A stretch of 64,000 nt of DNA from Microbacterium sp. MAH-37. Its GTDB lineage: Bacteria > Actinomycetota > Actinomycetes > Actinomycetales > Microbacteriaceae. The notes under the pieces were generated by a model. That model saw only the letters and a list, made by a program, of their open reading frames with translations, was not told where the DNA came from and did not search any database. The first letter of the stretch is position 1, and the number at the start of each line of letters is the position of its first letter. The stretch lies in the NCBI RefSeq assembly GCF_009758255.1, contig NZ_WSEN01000010.1, forward strand, positions 62,001 through 126,000. Direction: 5' to 3'. The position numbers and the translations under genes are program-made. Positions 23,794 through 32,575 of this stretch are shown here, piece after piece.

Positions 23794-25674
23794 TCACTTC
23801 ACGAGTACGTTCGCGGCGGCGCGGATGCGCACGAGATAAGGCTCGGCGGGGTCCTGCCCCGGGGTGTCGCCACCACGCAGGATCGTCGCCAGAGCGTCGT
23901 CGAGTGCGCAGACCGCGTCGGTCGGCAGGTTCGCCGTGCGCCACGCCACCTTGCGGTCCGGCCGCACCAGCAGCGCTCCGTCGTCGGCGATCTGCCTGGC
24001 TTCCCGCCAGGCCACGTCGTCGTCCGCGACGGCGGCGACAGTGATCGGCATGGCACCGCCGGCGAGGGACACGGCATCCCGCCAGCGCGGCGCGGCGGAC
24101 TCCGAGGTGATCAGCGTCAGCCCCTCTCGCGCGACGAGGTCGTGCGACGAGCGCCGCCCGGTGTCCCCCTCTTTCGCCCCGTCCAACCAGACGTGCGGCA
24201 GGTGATGGCCGGGCCGAGATGTGGCGTGGAAGGCGATCGGGTCGGAGGGGTCGCCGGGCACCGGTGTGCCGTCCGGCACGAGCGCACCGGCCGAGTAGTG
24301 GAACCCGGCCTCGACGCCGAGCTGGCTGTAGTCGTGGGCGTTGTGGTTCACCTCGGCGGCGACCCGCTCGCGCATGGCCGCCCCCTCGGGGGTGTCGCTG
24401 ACGAACGTCTCCAGGCTGCGGAAGCCGGCCTCCTCGTCCTCGCTGAAGCCCAGCGCCGCGGCGATCGGAGGGTGCCTGTTGGCGTTCTCGAGCGAGTGCG
24501 CCGTGTACCAGGCGACGATGGGCCGGCGCTCCGCCTGGTAGCTGTCCAGCAAGGCGTCGGGCGCCTGCCCGTCGAGCACCGCGGCGAGCTTCCAGCACAG
24601 GTTCTGCGCGTCCTGGATGCCGCTGTTCAGACCCAGTCCTCCTGTCGGCGGATGCTTGTGCGCAGCGTCTCCGGCGAGGAAGGTCCGGCCGACCCGGAAC
24701 TGCTCCGCGACGAGACCGTTGTAGCTCCAGCGCGTCATGGAGTGCATCGTGATCGGGTGATCGGCGGCGAGCCCCAGCATCCGGCGGATCGATTCGAACA
24801 GCGCGGCCTCGTCGTCGGGATCGCCCTCGACCATCCAGCCGGCGACCGAGACGAGCCACTCCTCGGCGTTGCGGTTGTAGTGCGTCGGTCCGAGTGCCTG
24901 GATGGTGCCACGACGGCGCGCGCCGCCGGCCGGGTGCAGGAAGTGGCCGAGCAGCGCGTCGGGCTCCGACCACGCGGACAGGTCGAGGCTGACGTGGTAG
25001 TTGACCACCTCGCGCATGTCGCGCGGCCCCTCGAGTTCGACGCCGAGCAGGTCGGCGCTGTCGCGCCCACCGTCGGCGGCGATCACGTACTGGGCGCGGA
25101 TGCTGCGCGCCTCACCCGACTCGACGTCGAGCACGCCCACGGTAGCGCCCTCGGCGTCCTGGTCGATCGACACGACCTCCTGCAGCTTGCGGATGCGGCC
25201 GGGCGCGGCGGCGAGCGCGTGACGGTACAGCAGCGGGTCGAGCCGGATCTGCGGCATGTTCGCGAACGTGCGCGGGCTGGCCGCGCGGTAGCGCTCGGCG
25301 TCGGGGCCGCCGCCCCAGGCGGGCACCTCGCCGATCTTCATCCCGTCGAACCGGCCGGGGCCGGTGGCGGTCGTGTACCAGACCGCCTTGCGCCAGCGGT
25401 CGTGGGTCGGCGTGGCGGCATAGATGTCGGCGGCGACGTCCATGTCGCTGAACGCCTCCATGGTGCGCGGGTTCAGCAGGTGTGCGCGGGGGAACCGGAA
25501 CACGAAGTCACGGCGCTCGACCAGCAGCACGTCGATGCCGCGCTGGGCGAGCAGGATCGCGCAGGAGAGCCCGACCGGCCCTCCGCCCATGATGAGGACC
25601 TGAGTGGCGGCGGGCCACTCGTCCTCGCCGATCGGCGGCGACGCGACGTGGGTGCTCTTCTCGGATGCGGACAC
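23794..25674 (-). CDS. FAD-dependent aromatic hydroxylase 2 (PheA/TfdB type)
   Basis: A 626-residue flavin monooxygenase, about 70 residues longer than hydroxylase 1. Motifs are MGGGPVGLSCA near residue 30, the DG motif IAADGGRDSADLLG, and the GD motif TFLAGDAAHKHPPTGGLGLNSGIQDAQNL. The C-terminal thioredoxin-like domain is present (RRSSHDLVAREGLTLITS onward). The start is GTG 25674 with GAGGAGGAG upstream. It is transcribed alone: its own promoter lies upstream and hairpins flank it. Its early-pathway role is probably a ring hydroxylation distinct from that of hydroxylase 1. Confidence 0.9.
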   Translation of the reverse strand: MSASEKSTHVASPPIGEDEWPAATQVLIMGGGPVGLSCAILLAQRGIDVLLVERRDFVFRFPRAHLLNPRTMEAFSDMDVAADIYAATPTHDRWRKAVWYTTATGPGRFDGMKIGEVPAWGGGPDAERYRAASPRTFANMPQIRLDPLLYRHALAAAPGRIRKLQEVVSIDQDAEGATVGVLDVESGEARSIRAQYVIAADGGRDSADLLGVELEGPRDMREVVNYHVSLDLSAWSEPDALLGHFLHPAGGARRRGTIQALGPTHYNRNAEEWLVSVAGWMVEGDPDDEAALFESIRRMLGLAADHPITMHSMTRWSYNGLVAEQFRVGRTFLAGDAAHKHPPTGGLGLNSGIQDAQNLCWKLAAVLDGQAPDALLDSYQAERRPIVAWYTAHSLENANRHPPIAAALGFSEDEEAGFRSLETFVSDTPEGAAMRERVAAEVNHNAHDYSQLGVEAGFHYSAGALVPDGTPVPGDPSDPIAFHATSRPGHHLPHVWLDGAKEGDTGRRSSHDLVAREGLTLITSESAAPRWRDAVSLAGGAMPITVAAVADDDVAWREARQIADDGALLVRPDRKVAWRTANLPTDAVCALDDALATILRGGDTPGQDPAEPYLVRIRAAANVLVK

Positions 25675-25701
25675 GGACTCCTCCTCGACTACGGGAATCC
25701 C

Positions 25702-25779
25702 AGGCTAGAAATCACTCGAACGGCGCCGATACGTGACCGCGGCGTGAAACTGCGCACGGGAATCCGACACGATGTCGCA
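25702..25779 (-). promoter_or_regulatory. Promoter of flavin hydroxylase 2 with CGACA-N3-TGTCG site (site iii)
   Basis: TCCGACACGATGTCGCA (25763-25779, core 25765-25777 perfect) lies 57 bases upstream of a TAGCCT -10-like hexamer (25707-25702) on the minus strand. No recognisable -35 precedes that -10, which fits activator dependence. Confidence 0.7.
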
Positions 25780-25806
25780 AGGTCCGAGCCCTTGTCGGCA
25801 CGTCGA

Positions 25807-25846
25807 AGGAGGGCGTGCCGTCCCCCTCGGAGCAGCACGCCCTCCT
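25807..25846 (-). terminator. Terminator after aldehyde dehydrogenase 2
   Basis: 12-bp perfect stem (AGGAGGGCGTGC with complement at 25835-25846), 16-base loop, 18 bases past the stop codon at 25864. Confidence 0.75.
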
Positions 25847-25863
25847 CCTCTCCGGACCGGGTC

Positions 25864-27312
25864 TCAGCCAGAGATCGTCGGGACGGTCACCCACTGCCAG
25901 TAGGTGAACTCATCCAGGTTCCAGTGCCCGCCGTGCCGCCCGCCGTTGCCGGAGGCCCCGAGCCCTCCCATCGGGATATGCGCGGCGTCGTAGATCGTCT
26001 GCCCGTTCAGGGCGACCATCCCGGCGCGCAGCCGGGATGCGAAGCCCAGTCCCCTGGCGATGTCGCGGGTGTGGATCGCGGCGGACAGACCGTAGTCGCT
26101 GGAGTTGGCCAGGGCGAGGGCCTCCTCCTCGGTCGAGAACCGGGTGATCGGGGCGACCGGGCCGAAGATCTCGGTGCGGAAGGCCGCGTTGTCGGCCGCG
26201 ACCCCGTCCAGGACGGTCGGCGTGTAGAAGACGCCGTCGTGGGTGCCGCCCTGCACGATCCTTGCTCCGTCGACGACCGCCTGGTCGACGATGCCCTGCA
26301 CCCGCTCGGCCTGGCCGACGGTGATCAGCGGGCCGAGCGTCGTCCCCTCTGCGAGGGGATCGCCGAGGCGCATCCCTGCCGCGGCGGCGGCGAGGCGCTC
26401 GACGTACTCGTCGGCGACGCTCTCGTGCACGAGATGCCGGCCGGTCGCCATGCAGATCTGCCCTTGGTGCCGGAACGAGCCGCCGATGCCGCTCGCGACG
26501 GCGAGGTCGAGGTCGGCGTCGGCCATCACCACGAAGGCGTTGTTGCCGCCGAGCTCGAGGATGACGCGCTTGAGCAGGCCGCCGGCCACCTCGCCGACGC
26601 GCCTGCCCGCCGCGGAGGATCCGGTGAACGCGATGACCGAGGTGTGCGGCGAGCGCACGACCGCCTCACCGGTCTCCGGGCCGCCCGGCAGGATGTGCAG
26701 CAGGCCGTCGGGAAGGCCGGCTCGCGCGAAGATCTCGGCGATGAGAGCGCCGCCTGAGAACGCGGTCTTCACATCGGGCTTGACGATCACGGCGTTGCCG
26801 AGGGCGATCGCGGGGGCGACGGAGCGGATCGCGAGCATGAGCGGAGCGTTCCACGGCGAGATGACGCCGACGACGCCGACCGGGATGCGACGGGCGATGC
26901 CCAGGGTGGACGGGTCCTCGACCGGCAGCAGGTCGCCCTGCGAGAGCGTCACCAGGCGGGCGGCCTCGTCGAGCTCGTCGATGGCCTTGTTCACCTCGTG
27001 CGTCGCCTTGGACGGAAGCGATCCGCTCTCGCGGACCAGCACATGTTCGGCCTCGTCGCGGATCTCCCGCAGCGCGTCGGCCGCCCTGGTGAGCACAGCG
27101 GAGCGAACCTTGTACGAGGCGCGCGCCCATTCGGCCTGTGCCTGGACAGCACGAGCTCCGGCGCGCTCGACGTCGGCCTCATCGGCGATGCCGACGGTGC
27201 CGAGCAGCCCGTTGTCACCGGGCGAACGCACCTCCTGGACGCCACCGCCGGGGCTTCGCCACCCGTCGGAGTAGATGCGTCCGTCCGCCGATTCCCGCTC
27301 CCAGCGCGTCAT
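25864..27312 (-). CDS. Aldehyde dehydrogenase 2 (benzaldehyde/vanillin dehydrogenase-like)
   Basis: A 482-residue aldehyde dehydrogenase. It carries VISPWNAPLMLAIRSVAPAIALGNAVIVKPD, the AFTGSSAAGRRVG cofactor loop, LELGGNNAFVV and the nucleophile in HQGQICMATGRH. The N-MATGR context and C-terminal GGRHGGHWNLDEFT resemble dehydrogenases of aromatic aldehydes. ATG 27312 has AGGAGG 5 bases upstream; the GTG three bases earlier is too close to it. It has its own promoter with site iv and is not close in sequence to aldehyde dehydrogenase 1. Confidence 0.9.
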   Translation of the reverse strand: MTRWERESADGRIYSDGWRSPGGGVQEVRSPGDNGLLGTVGIADEADVERAGARAVQAQAEWARASYKVRSAVLTRAADALREIRDEAEHVLVRESGSLPSKATHEVNKAIDELDEAARLVTLSQGDLLPVEDPSTLGIARRIPVGVVGVISPWNAPLMLAIRSVAPAIALGNAVIVKPDVKTAFSGGALIAEIFARAGLPDGLLHILPGGPETGEAVVRSPHTSVIAFTGSSAAGRRVGEVAGGLLKRVILELGGNNAFVVMADADLDLAVASGIGGSFRHQGQICMATGRHLVHESVADEYVERLAAAAAGMRLGDPLAEGTTLGPLITVGQAERVQGIVDQAVVDGARIVQGGTHDGVFYTPTVLDGVAADNAAFRTEIFGPVAPITRFSTEEEALALANSSDYGLSAAIHTRDIARGLGFASRLRAGMVALNGQTIYDAAHIPMGGLGASGNGGRHGGHWNLDEFTYWQWVTVPTISG

Positions 27313-27344
27313 CACGCCCTCCTGTCCGTTCCGAAGTCGTTGCG

Positions 27345-27420
27345 ATGCTAGCGGCCGGCGCTCTGCGCAGCCTCCGCGCTGCGTCGTGAACGGCGCGTGC
27401 GCGGCGCGACACCATGTCGC
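27345..27420 (-). promoter_or_regulatory. Promoter of aldehyde dehydrogenase 2 with CGACA-N3-TGTCG site (site iv)
   Basis: GCGACACCATGTCGC (27406-27420) is palindromic apart from its centre, with a perfect core at 27407-27419. The -10-like TAGCAT (27350-27345) lies 56 bases downstream on the minus strand. Confidence 0.7.
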
Positions 27421-27430
27421 ATGCGCAGGG

Positions 27431-29089
27431 TCACGGCCACAACTCCCCGTTCACCATGACCTCGACGATGCGAGGGCCGTCGTCCGCTGAACGGGTGAGC
27501 TCGCCGTCAAGCGCGGCCCGCAAGCCCGCGGCGCCCGACACCTGCTCGGAGGCGATGCCGTAGACCGCGCCCAGCGCGGCGATGTCCACCCCGCCGATGT
27601 CGGTGAGCGGGAACACCCCGGTGCGGCTCGCGGCTCCGCCGCTCTTGCGCAGCCCGGAGATCACCGCCTGGTACCGGCCGTTGTTCACCACCACGTAGGT
27701 CACGGGGATGCGGCGATGCGCCGCGGTCCAGAGAGCCGGCACGCCGAACTGCACGACACCGTCTCCGACCACCGCCAGCACGCGCTCCCCGCGCGCGAGG
27801 GCGACGCCGGCGGCGGCTCCCATCCCCCAGCCCAGCGATCCGCTCGCCGTCGCGAACAGCGAGTCGTCGTCCGCGCGCTGCAGGAACCGCAGCAGGGGCA
27901 GCGTGGAGGTGACGCCGTCGAGCACGAGCGTGCGCCGTGTGCCGAGCATGTCTGCAAGCACCCGCATCGCGGATGCCGCGCTGAACGCCTCGCCCTCGGC
28001 GTCATCAGGCACCTCCGCCCGCCAGCGCTGCAGCATCCGCTCGTGCTCGGCGCGCGCTCTGCCGAGGTGCCCGCTGCCTGCACCGTGGCAGGGCGCGGCG
28101 GCCAGGGCATCGTCGAGGTCGCAGAGCGCGGCGGCCGTGTCGCCGACCAAGGCGCCGGCCGGGGCGGAGCGGCGCTCGGCCTCTGCCGGATCCTCGGTGA
28201 TGTGCAGCACGGCGACGCCGGCGGGCAGCACGGGCACCTCCGCCGAGAACTCCAGCGGAGTGGGCATGCCGGCGAGGATCACGAGGTCGCTGCCGGCGAC
28301 CGCGGCAGCGCGGATATCGAACAGCCCGCAGTACTGCGGATGGTCGGTGCGGATCGGCCATCGCTCGAGATCGCGGCGCGACTCGACGTACACCGGCGCC
28401 CCGATGCGCTCCGCGATGTGCTCCAGCGCCGCGGACGCACCGCGGCGGGCGACGTCCGAACCAGCGACGATCACCGGACGCCGGCTGCGCGTGATCAGCC
28501 GTACGGCGGCGGAGATCGCCTCCGCCGCCGGGCGCTGCCCGAGCTGCGCCGTGATCCCGGTGATCTCGCCCTCGCCGCCGTGCTGCACGAGGTGGTTCTG
28601 CGGGATGGCGAGCACCGCTGGCTGCTCAGGCACCACGCGGCTGCGCCGCAGGGCGCGTTCGAGGTCGTCGCGCACCGCGTCGGGCCGCAGGTTCAGCCAG
28701 GTGTGACCGGCATAGGGCGCCGCTGTCACGAGCAGACGCGGCGTGGTGGTGAGCGCGCGCTGCGGGAGCGTCGCCGTGCTCTTCACGCCGACGACCACGG
28801 CGACGCTGCTGCGGGCGACCTGCGCGGCGTAGAGGTGGGCGAGGCCGTTGGCGAGCCCGACGTTGGTGTGCAGGTAGGCGACGCCGACACCGCCGGATGC
28901 CCTGGCGTAGCCGTCGGCCATCGACACCGAGACGGCCTCGTGCGTGGTGAGAACGAACTCCGGCGCCGCAGCCTCGCCGCGCTCGGCGATGGCATCGAGC
29001 ACCGGGATCTCGCTCGTTCCGGGACAGCAGAAGACGTGCCCGACCTCCCATGCCAGCAGAGTGTCGAGAATCCTGGTCGCAGCGGTCAT
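27431..29089 (-). CDS. Thiamin-diphosphate-dependent enzyme, benzoylformate decarboxylase-like (ThDP enzyme 2)
   Basis: A 552-residue ThDP enzyme. The catalytic Glu is in LTTHEAVSVSMADGYARAS near residue 50, and the cofactor motif is GDGVVQFGVPALWTAAHRRIPVTYVVVNNGRY. The layout is that of benzoylformate/2-oxoacid decarboxylases rather than biosynthetic acetolactate synthase. Decarboxylation of an aryl 2-oxoacid would yield an aldehyde for aldehyde dehydrogenase 2, which shares its operator. The ATG at 29089 gives the correct domain start; the longer frame to 29206 runs through the promoter. Confidence 0.87.
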   Translation of the reverse strand: MTAATRILDTLLAWEVGHVFCCPGTSEIPVLDAIAERGEAAAPEFVLTTHEAVSVSMADGYARASGGVGVAYLHTNVGLANGLAHLYAAQVARSSVAVVVGVKSTATLPQRALTTTPRLLVTAAPYAGHTWLNLRPDAVRDDLERALRRSRVVPEQPAVLAIPQNHLVQHGGEGEITGITAQLGQRPAAEAISAAVRLITRSRRPVIVAGSDVARRGASAALEHIAERIGAPVYVESRRDLERWPIRTDHPQYCGLFDIRAAAVAGSDLVILAGMPTPLEFSAEVPVLPAGVAVLHITEDPAEAERRSAPAGALVGDTAAALCDLDDALAAAPCHGAGSGHLGRARAEHERMLQRWRAEVPDDAEGEAFSAASAMRVLADMLGTRRTLVLDGVTSTLPLLRFLQRADDDSLFATASGSLGWGMGAAAGVALARGERVLAVVGDGVVQFGVPALWTAAHRRIPVTYVVVNNGRYQAVISGLRKSGGAASRTGVFPLTDIGGVDIAALGAVYGIASEQVSGAAGLRAALDGELTRSADDGPRIVEVMVNGELWP

Positions 29090-29118
29090 CGCGCTCCTCG
29101 GGCGTCGGCGTGGAGTCG

Positions 29119-29195
29119 AGCCTATTGGCCGCAGCGGCGAAGGACCTCGCGCATCGTGACCGAACCTCCGCGCGGGCCCTGCGACGCCGTGTCGG
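29119..29195 (-). promoter_or_regulatory. Promoter of ThDP enzyme 2 with CGACA-N3-TGTCG-like site (site v)
   Basis: CGACGCCGTGTCG (29182-29194) matches the core with one mismatch and lies 57 bases upstream of TAGGCT (29124-29119) on the minus strand. Confidence 0.65.
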
Positions 29196-29205
29196 TCCGG
29201 ATACA

Positions 29206-29241
29206 ACGAAGGGACGGATGCCGCAGCATCCGTCCCTTCGT
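29206..29241 (-). terminator. clpC terminator (second copy of the duplicated hairpin)
   Basis: Perfect 16-bp stem (29206-29221 with 29226-29241) and loop CGCA, identical in stem and loop to 5208-5243. It begins 12 bases past the clpC stop. Confidence 0.85.
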
Positions 29242-29253
29242 GGTGCGTGACCG

Positions 29254-31779
29254 TCAGTCCGTGCCGGTGGCCGCCAGGTCCGGCGTGGCGGAGATGCCGC
29301 CGCCGGTGTTGACGCCGACCGAGACCTTCTCGCCACGCGGGGCGGCGTCGAAGGTGAACTTGCCGTCGACCGCGTCGACCTTCACGTGGTCACCGGCGTT
29401 CAGCTCGCCGTGCAGGATCTTCTCGGACAGCATGTCCTCGATCTCGCGCTGCATGGCGCGGCGCAGCGGGCGGGCGCCGAGCGACGGGTCGAAGCCGATC
29501 TCGATGAGCTTGTCCTTCGCGGCATCCGACAGCTCCACCGTCATGTCGCGGTCGAGCAGGCGGTCGCCGAGCTGCTTGGTGAACAGGCCCACGATCTGGC
29601 GCAGCTCGTCCTTGTTCAGCTGCGGGAAGACGATGATGTCGTCGACGCGGTTCAGGAACTCGGGCTTGAAGTGGCGCTTGAGCTCCTCGTCGACCTTGCC
29701 CTTCATCCGCTCGTAGGTCGTCTGCGAGTTGCCCTCGACCTGGAAGCCGACCGGGCCACCGGCGATCGCCGACGAACCGAGGTTCGTCGTCATGATGATC
29801 ACGGTGTTCTTGAAGTCGACCACGCGGCCCTGACCGTCGGTCAGGCGACCCTCTTCGAGGATCTGCAGCAGCGAGTTGAAGATGTCGGGGTGGGCCTTCT
29901 CGATCTCGTCGAAGAGCACCACGCTGAACGGCTTGCGGCGCACCTTCTCGGTGAGCTGGCCGCCCTCTTCGAAGCCGACGAACCCGGGAGGGGCACCGAA
30001 CAGCCGCGAGACGGTGTGCTTCTCGCCGAACTCGGACATGTCGAGCGAGATCAGCGCGGCCTCGTCGTCGAACAGGAACTCGGCGAGCGCCTTGGCCAGC
30101 TCGGTCTTTCCGACGCCGGTGGGGCCGGCGAAGATGAACGAGCCGGAGGGACGCTTCGGGTCCTTCAGGCCGGCGCGCTGGCGGCGGATCGTGCGGGAGA
30201 GGGCCGCGATGGCCTCCTCCTGACCGATGACGCGCTGGTGCAGCGCCTTCTCCATGAAGACGAGCCGGCTCGACTCCTCCTCCGTCAGCTTGAAGACGGG
30301 GATGCCGGTGGCCTGGGCGAGCACCTCGGCGATCAGACCCTCGTCGACGACGGCCTTGGTGGCCACGTCACCAGAGCGCCACTGCTTCTCGAGGCGCAGC
30401 CGCTCACCGAGCAGCTCCTTCTCCTGGTCGCGCAGCGACGCGGCCTTCTCGAAGTCCTGCTCCTCGGACGCCTGCTCCTTGGCCTCGCGCACAGCGGCGA
30501 TCTTGTCGTCGAACTCGCGCAGCTCGGGCGGGCTGGACAGGATCGAGAGGCGCAGGCGGGCGCCCGCCTCGTCGATCAGGTCGATGGCCTTGTCCGGCAG
30601 GAAGCGGTCGGCGACATACCGGTCGGCGAGGTTCGCCGCGGCCACGATGGCGCCGTCGGTGATCTGCACCTTGTGGTGCGCCTCGTAGCGGTCGCGCAGG
30701 CCCTTGAGGATGTTGATCGCGTGCGGGAGGCTCGGCTCGGCCACCTGGATCGGCTGGAAGCGGCGCTCCAGCGCGGCATCCTTCTCGAAGTACTTGCGGT
30801 ACTCGTCGAGCGTGGTCGCACCGATGGTCTGCAGCTCGCCGCGGGCGAGCAGCGGCTTGAGGATGCTGGCCGCGTCGATCGCGCCCTCGGCGGCGCCCGC
30901 GCCGACCAGGGTGTGGATCTCGTCGATGAAGACGATGATGTCGCCGCGGGTGCGGATCTCCTTGGTGACCTTCTTCAGGCGCTCTTCGAAGTCACCGCGG
31001 TAGCGGGAGCCGGCGATCAGCGAGCCGAGGTCGAGCGAGTAGAGCTGCTTGTCCTTGAGCGTCTCGGGCACGTCGCCCTTGACGATCGCCTGGGCCAGGC
31101 CCTCGACGACGGCGGTCTTGCCGACGCCGGGCTCACCGATCAGGACCGGGTTGTTCTTGGAGCGGCGGGAGAGGATCTGCATGACCCGCTCGATCTCCTT
31201 CTCGCGCCCGATGACCGGGTCGAGCTTGTTGTCACGCGCGGCCTGGGTGAGGTTGCGACCGAACTGGTCGAGCACCTGCGAACCGCCCTGGGCCTGCTGG
31301 TTCTCGTGCGCCGGGGCGCCGACGGCGGTGGGCTCGCGACCCGGGGCACCGGAGAGCAGCTGGATGACCTGCTGGCGCACCTTGTTCAGGTCGGCGCCGA
31401 GCTTGACGAGCACCTGGGCTGCCACGCCCTCGCCCTCACGGATGAGGCCGAGGAGGATGTGCTCGGTGCCGATGTAGTTGTGCCCGAGCTGCAGCGCCTC
31501 ACGGAGGCTGAGCTCGAGAACCTTCTTCGCACGCGGGGTGAAGGGGATGTGACCGGTGGGCTGCTGCTGGCCCTGACCGATGATGTCCTGCACCTGCTCG
31601 CGCACGGATTCGAGCGAGATGCCCAGGCTCTCCAGAGCCTTGGCGGCGACGCCCTCGCCCTCGTGGATGAGACCGAGCAGGATGTGCTCGGTGCCGATGT
31701 AGTTGTGGTTGAGCATCTTCGCCTCTTCCTGGGCGAGGACGACCACACGACGGGCTCGGTCCGTGAATCTCTCGAACAT
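29254..31779 (-). CDS. clpC: ATP-dependent Clp protease ATP-binding subunit ClpC
   Basis: An 841-residue Hsp100 unfoldase that feeds ClpP. The duplicated N-terminal domain spans residues 1-145 (two copies of [14 protein letters not shown]), nucleotide domain 1 has [13 protein letters not shown], a UVR region lies near 420-455 ([15 protein letters not shown]), and nucleotide domain 2 has [14 protein letters not shown]. The C-terminal tail is slightly extended and acidic/Gly-rich. The ATG at 31779 gives the canonical [12 protein letters not shown] start; longer upstream readings are promoter. A ClgR-like box lies upstream. Confidence 0.97.
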   Translation of the reverse strand: MFERFTDRARRVVVLAQEEAKMLNHNYIGTEHILLGLIHEGEGVAAKALESLGISLESVREQVQDIIGQGQQQPTGHIPFTPRAKKVLELSLREALQLGHNYIGTEHILLGLIREGEGVAAQVLVKLGADLNKVRQQVIQLLSGAPGREPTAVGAPAHENQQAQGGSQVLDQFGRNLTQAARDNKLDPVIGREKEIERVMQILSRRSKNNPVLIGEPGVGKTAVVEGLAQAIVKGDVPETLKDKQLYSLDLGSLIAGSRYRGDFEERLKKVTKEIRTRGDIIVFIDEIHTLVGAGAAEGAIDAASILKPLLARGELQTIGATTLDEYRKYFEKDAALERRFQPIQVAEPSLPHAINILKGLRDRYEAHHKVQITDGAIVAAANLADRYVADRFLPDKAIDLIDEAGARLRLSILSSPPELREFDDKIAAVREAKEQASEEQDFEKAASLRDQEKELLGERLRLEKQWRSGDVATKAVVDEGLIAEVLAQATGIPVFKLTEEESSRLVFMEKALHQRVIGQEEAIAALSRTIRRQRAGLKDPKRPSGSFIFAGPTGVGKTELAKALAEFLFDDEAALISLDMSEFGEKHTVSRLFGAPPGFVGFEEGGQLTEKVRRKPFSVVLFDEIEKAHPDIFNSLLQILEEGRLTDGQGRVVDFKNTVIIMTTNLGSSAIAGGPVGFQVEGNSQTTYERMKGKVDEELKRHFKPEFLNRVDDIIVFPQLNKDELRQIVGLFTKQLGDRLLDRDMTVELSDAAKDKLIEIGFDPSLGARPLRRAMQREIEDMLSEKILHGELNAGDHVKVDAVDGKFTFDAAPRGEKVSVGVNTGGGISATPDLAATGTD

Positions 31780-31844
31780 GCTGATACTCCCCTGCTGATG
31801 CCGGTACTCCGAGAGTAACGACCGCAGGATGCCCGTAAGCCCGT

Positions 31845-31858
31845 GTTCGCCGTCGGCA
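31845..31858 (-). promoter_or_regulatory. Candidate ClgR box upstream of clpC
   Basis: GTTCGC-N5-GCA at 31845-31858 matches the actinobacterial ClgR pattern GTTCGC-N5-GCG with one mismatch, 66-79 bases before the clpC start. ClgR activates clp genes in other Actinobacteria; its action here is inferred. Confidence 0.4.
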
Positions 31859-31894
31859 TACCGCATAGGCCCCTGAGCCCGTCGGAAGGGGCTC

Positions 31895-31954
31895 TTGACG
31901 ACCATATCGAGAGTCGTTATGTTAACGAAAGTCGATAACAACGATAGTCGTTAT
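31895..31954 (+). promoter_or_regulatory. Promoter with three direct repeats for the DUF2975-XRE operon
   Basis: TTGACG (31895-31900), 17 bases, TATGTT (31918-31923) form a promoter. Three iterons of CGANAGTCGWTAW lie at 31908-31920, 31926-31938 and 31942-31954, covering the spacer, the start region and the leader. They are likely the operator of the small XRE regulator encoded as the third gene. Confidence 0.7.
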
Positions 31955-31963
31955 GGAGTCATC

Positions 31964-32575
31964 ATGATCAGTCGCACCGGAAGGCCCTCGATGGCAGAGG
32001 CGATCACGCTGGGCCTCGTCGCCACAGGCGCCGTGAGCATCGCGATCGCCGCCGTGATGGGCACGATCGGCGCCGCGGCCGAGATCTTCGGTTCGCCGGT
32101 TCCCGTCCTGCTGCCGGTGCACGATGCACCGATGGGTTCCCTCGCGGATGTCGCGGGCGTGGCATCCGCTTCCTACGCCGAATCGGTCGTGTCGTTCGAG
32201 ACTCTGGATGCCGGGACCCGCTGGCTGCTGTTCGGCGAGCGGGCGCTGCCCGCGGTGGCCACGATCATCGTGTGCATGTCGCTGTGGTGGCTGGGGCTGT
32301 CGCTGATCCGGCAGCGGACGTTCCGGAAGTCGATGGTGCCGGTGCTCGGCACCGCGGCGATCGCACTGGTGGTCGCGGGGATGGTCGGTCCGTTCCTCGG
32401 AACGATCGCGCGAGCCCAGGCGGTCGAACTGCTCCCGGCATCCGCCGACCAGTTCTACGCCTTCCTCTACGAACTCGACCCTGCGCCGATCGGCTGGGGC
32501 ATCGCTCTCGCCCTTGTGGTCAGCGCATTCGAGGTGGGGCGGCGGCTGCAGCGCGAGACGGAGGGGCTGGTATGA
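31964..32575 (+). CDS. DUF2975-like four-helix membrane protein 1
   Basis: A 203-residue membrane protein with about four hydrophobic segments (residues roughly 12-35, 90-112, 127-150, 175-193). The segment LIRQRTFRKSMVPVLGTAAI between helices 2 and 3 resembles the DUF2975 fold seen beside YozG-type regulators. The ATG at 31964 has GGAG 6 bases upstream; earlier starts lie inside the operator repeats. It overlaps gene 2 by ATGA. It ends RETEGLV, like its paralog QKETEGLV, showing that the two arose by duplication. Function unknown; probably a membrane sensor or partner of the XRE protein. Confidence 0.82.
   Translation: MISRTGRPSMAEAITLGLVATGAVSIAIAAVMGTIGAAAEIFGSPVPVLLPVHDAPMGSLADVAGVASASYAESVVSFETLDAGTRWLLFGERALPAVATIIVCMSLWWLGLSLIRQRTFRKSMVPVLGTAAIALVVAGMVGPFLGTIARAQAVELLPASADQFYAFLYELDPAPIGWGIALALVVSAFEVGRRLQRETEGLV

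Noticed and set aside
23608..26757. Very long plus-strand open frame of 1049 codons
   Set aside because: It runs antisense to the hydroxylase and dehydrogenase genes, has Arg/Asp/Gly/Val-rich low-complexity translation, and no family signature; a usual artefact of high GC.
29386..31818. Plus-strand open frame of 810 codons opposite clpC
   Set aside because: A shadow of the highly biased clpC codons; no start signal or domain.
31895..31963. Longer N-terminus for the first DUF2975-like protein
   Set aside because: It would translate the promoter and three iterons; a good ribosome site precedes ATG 31964.
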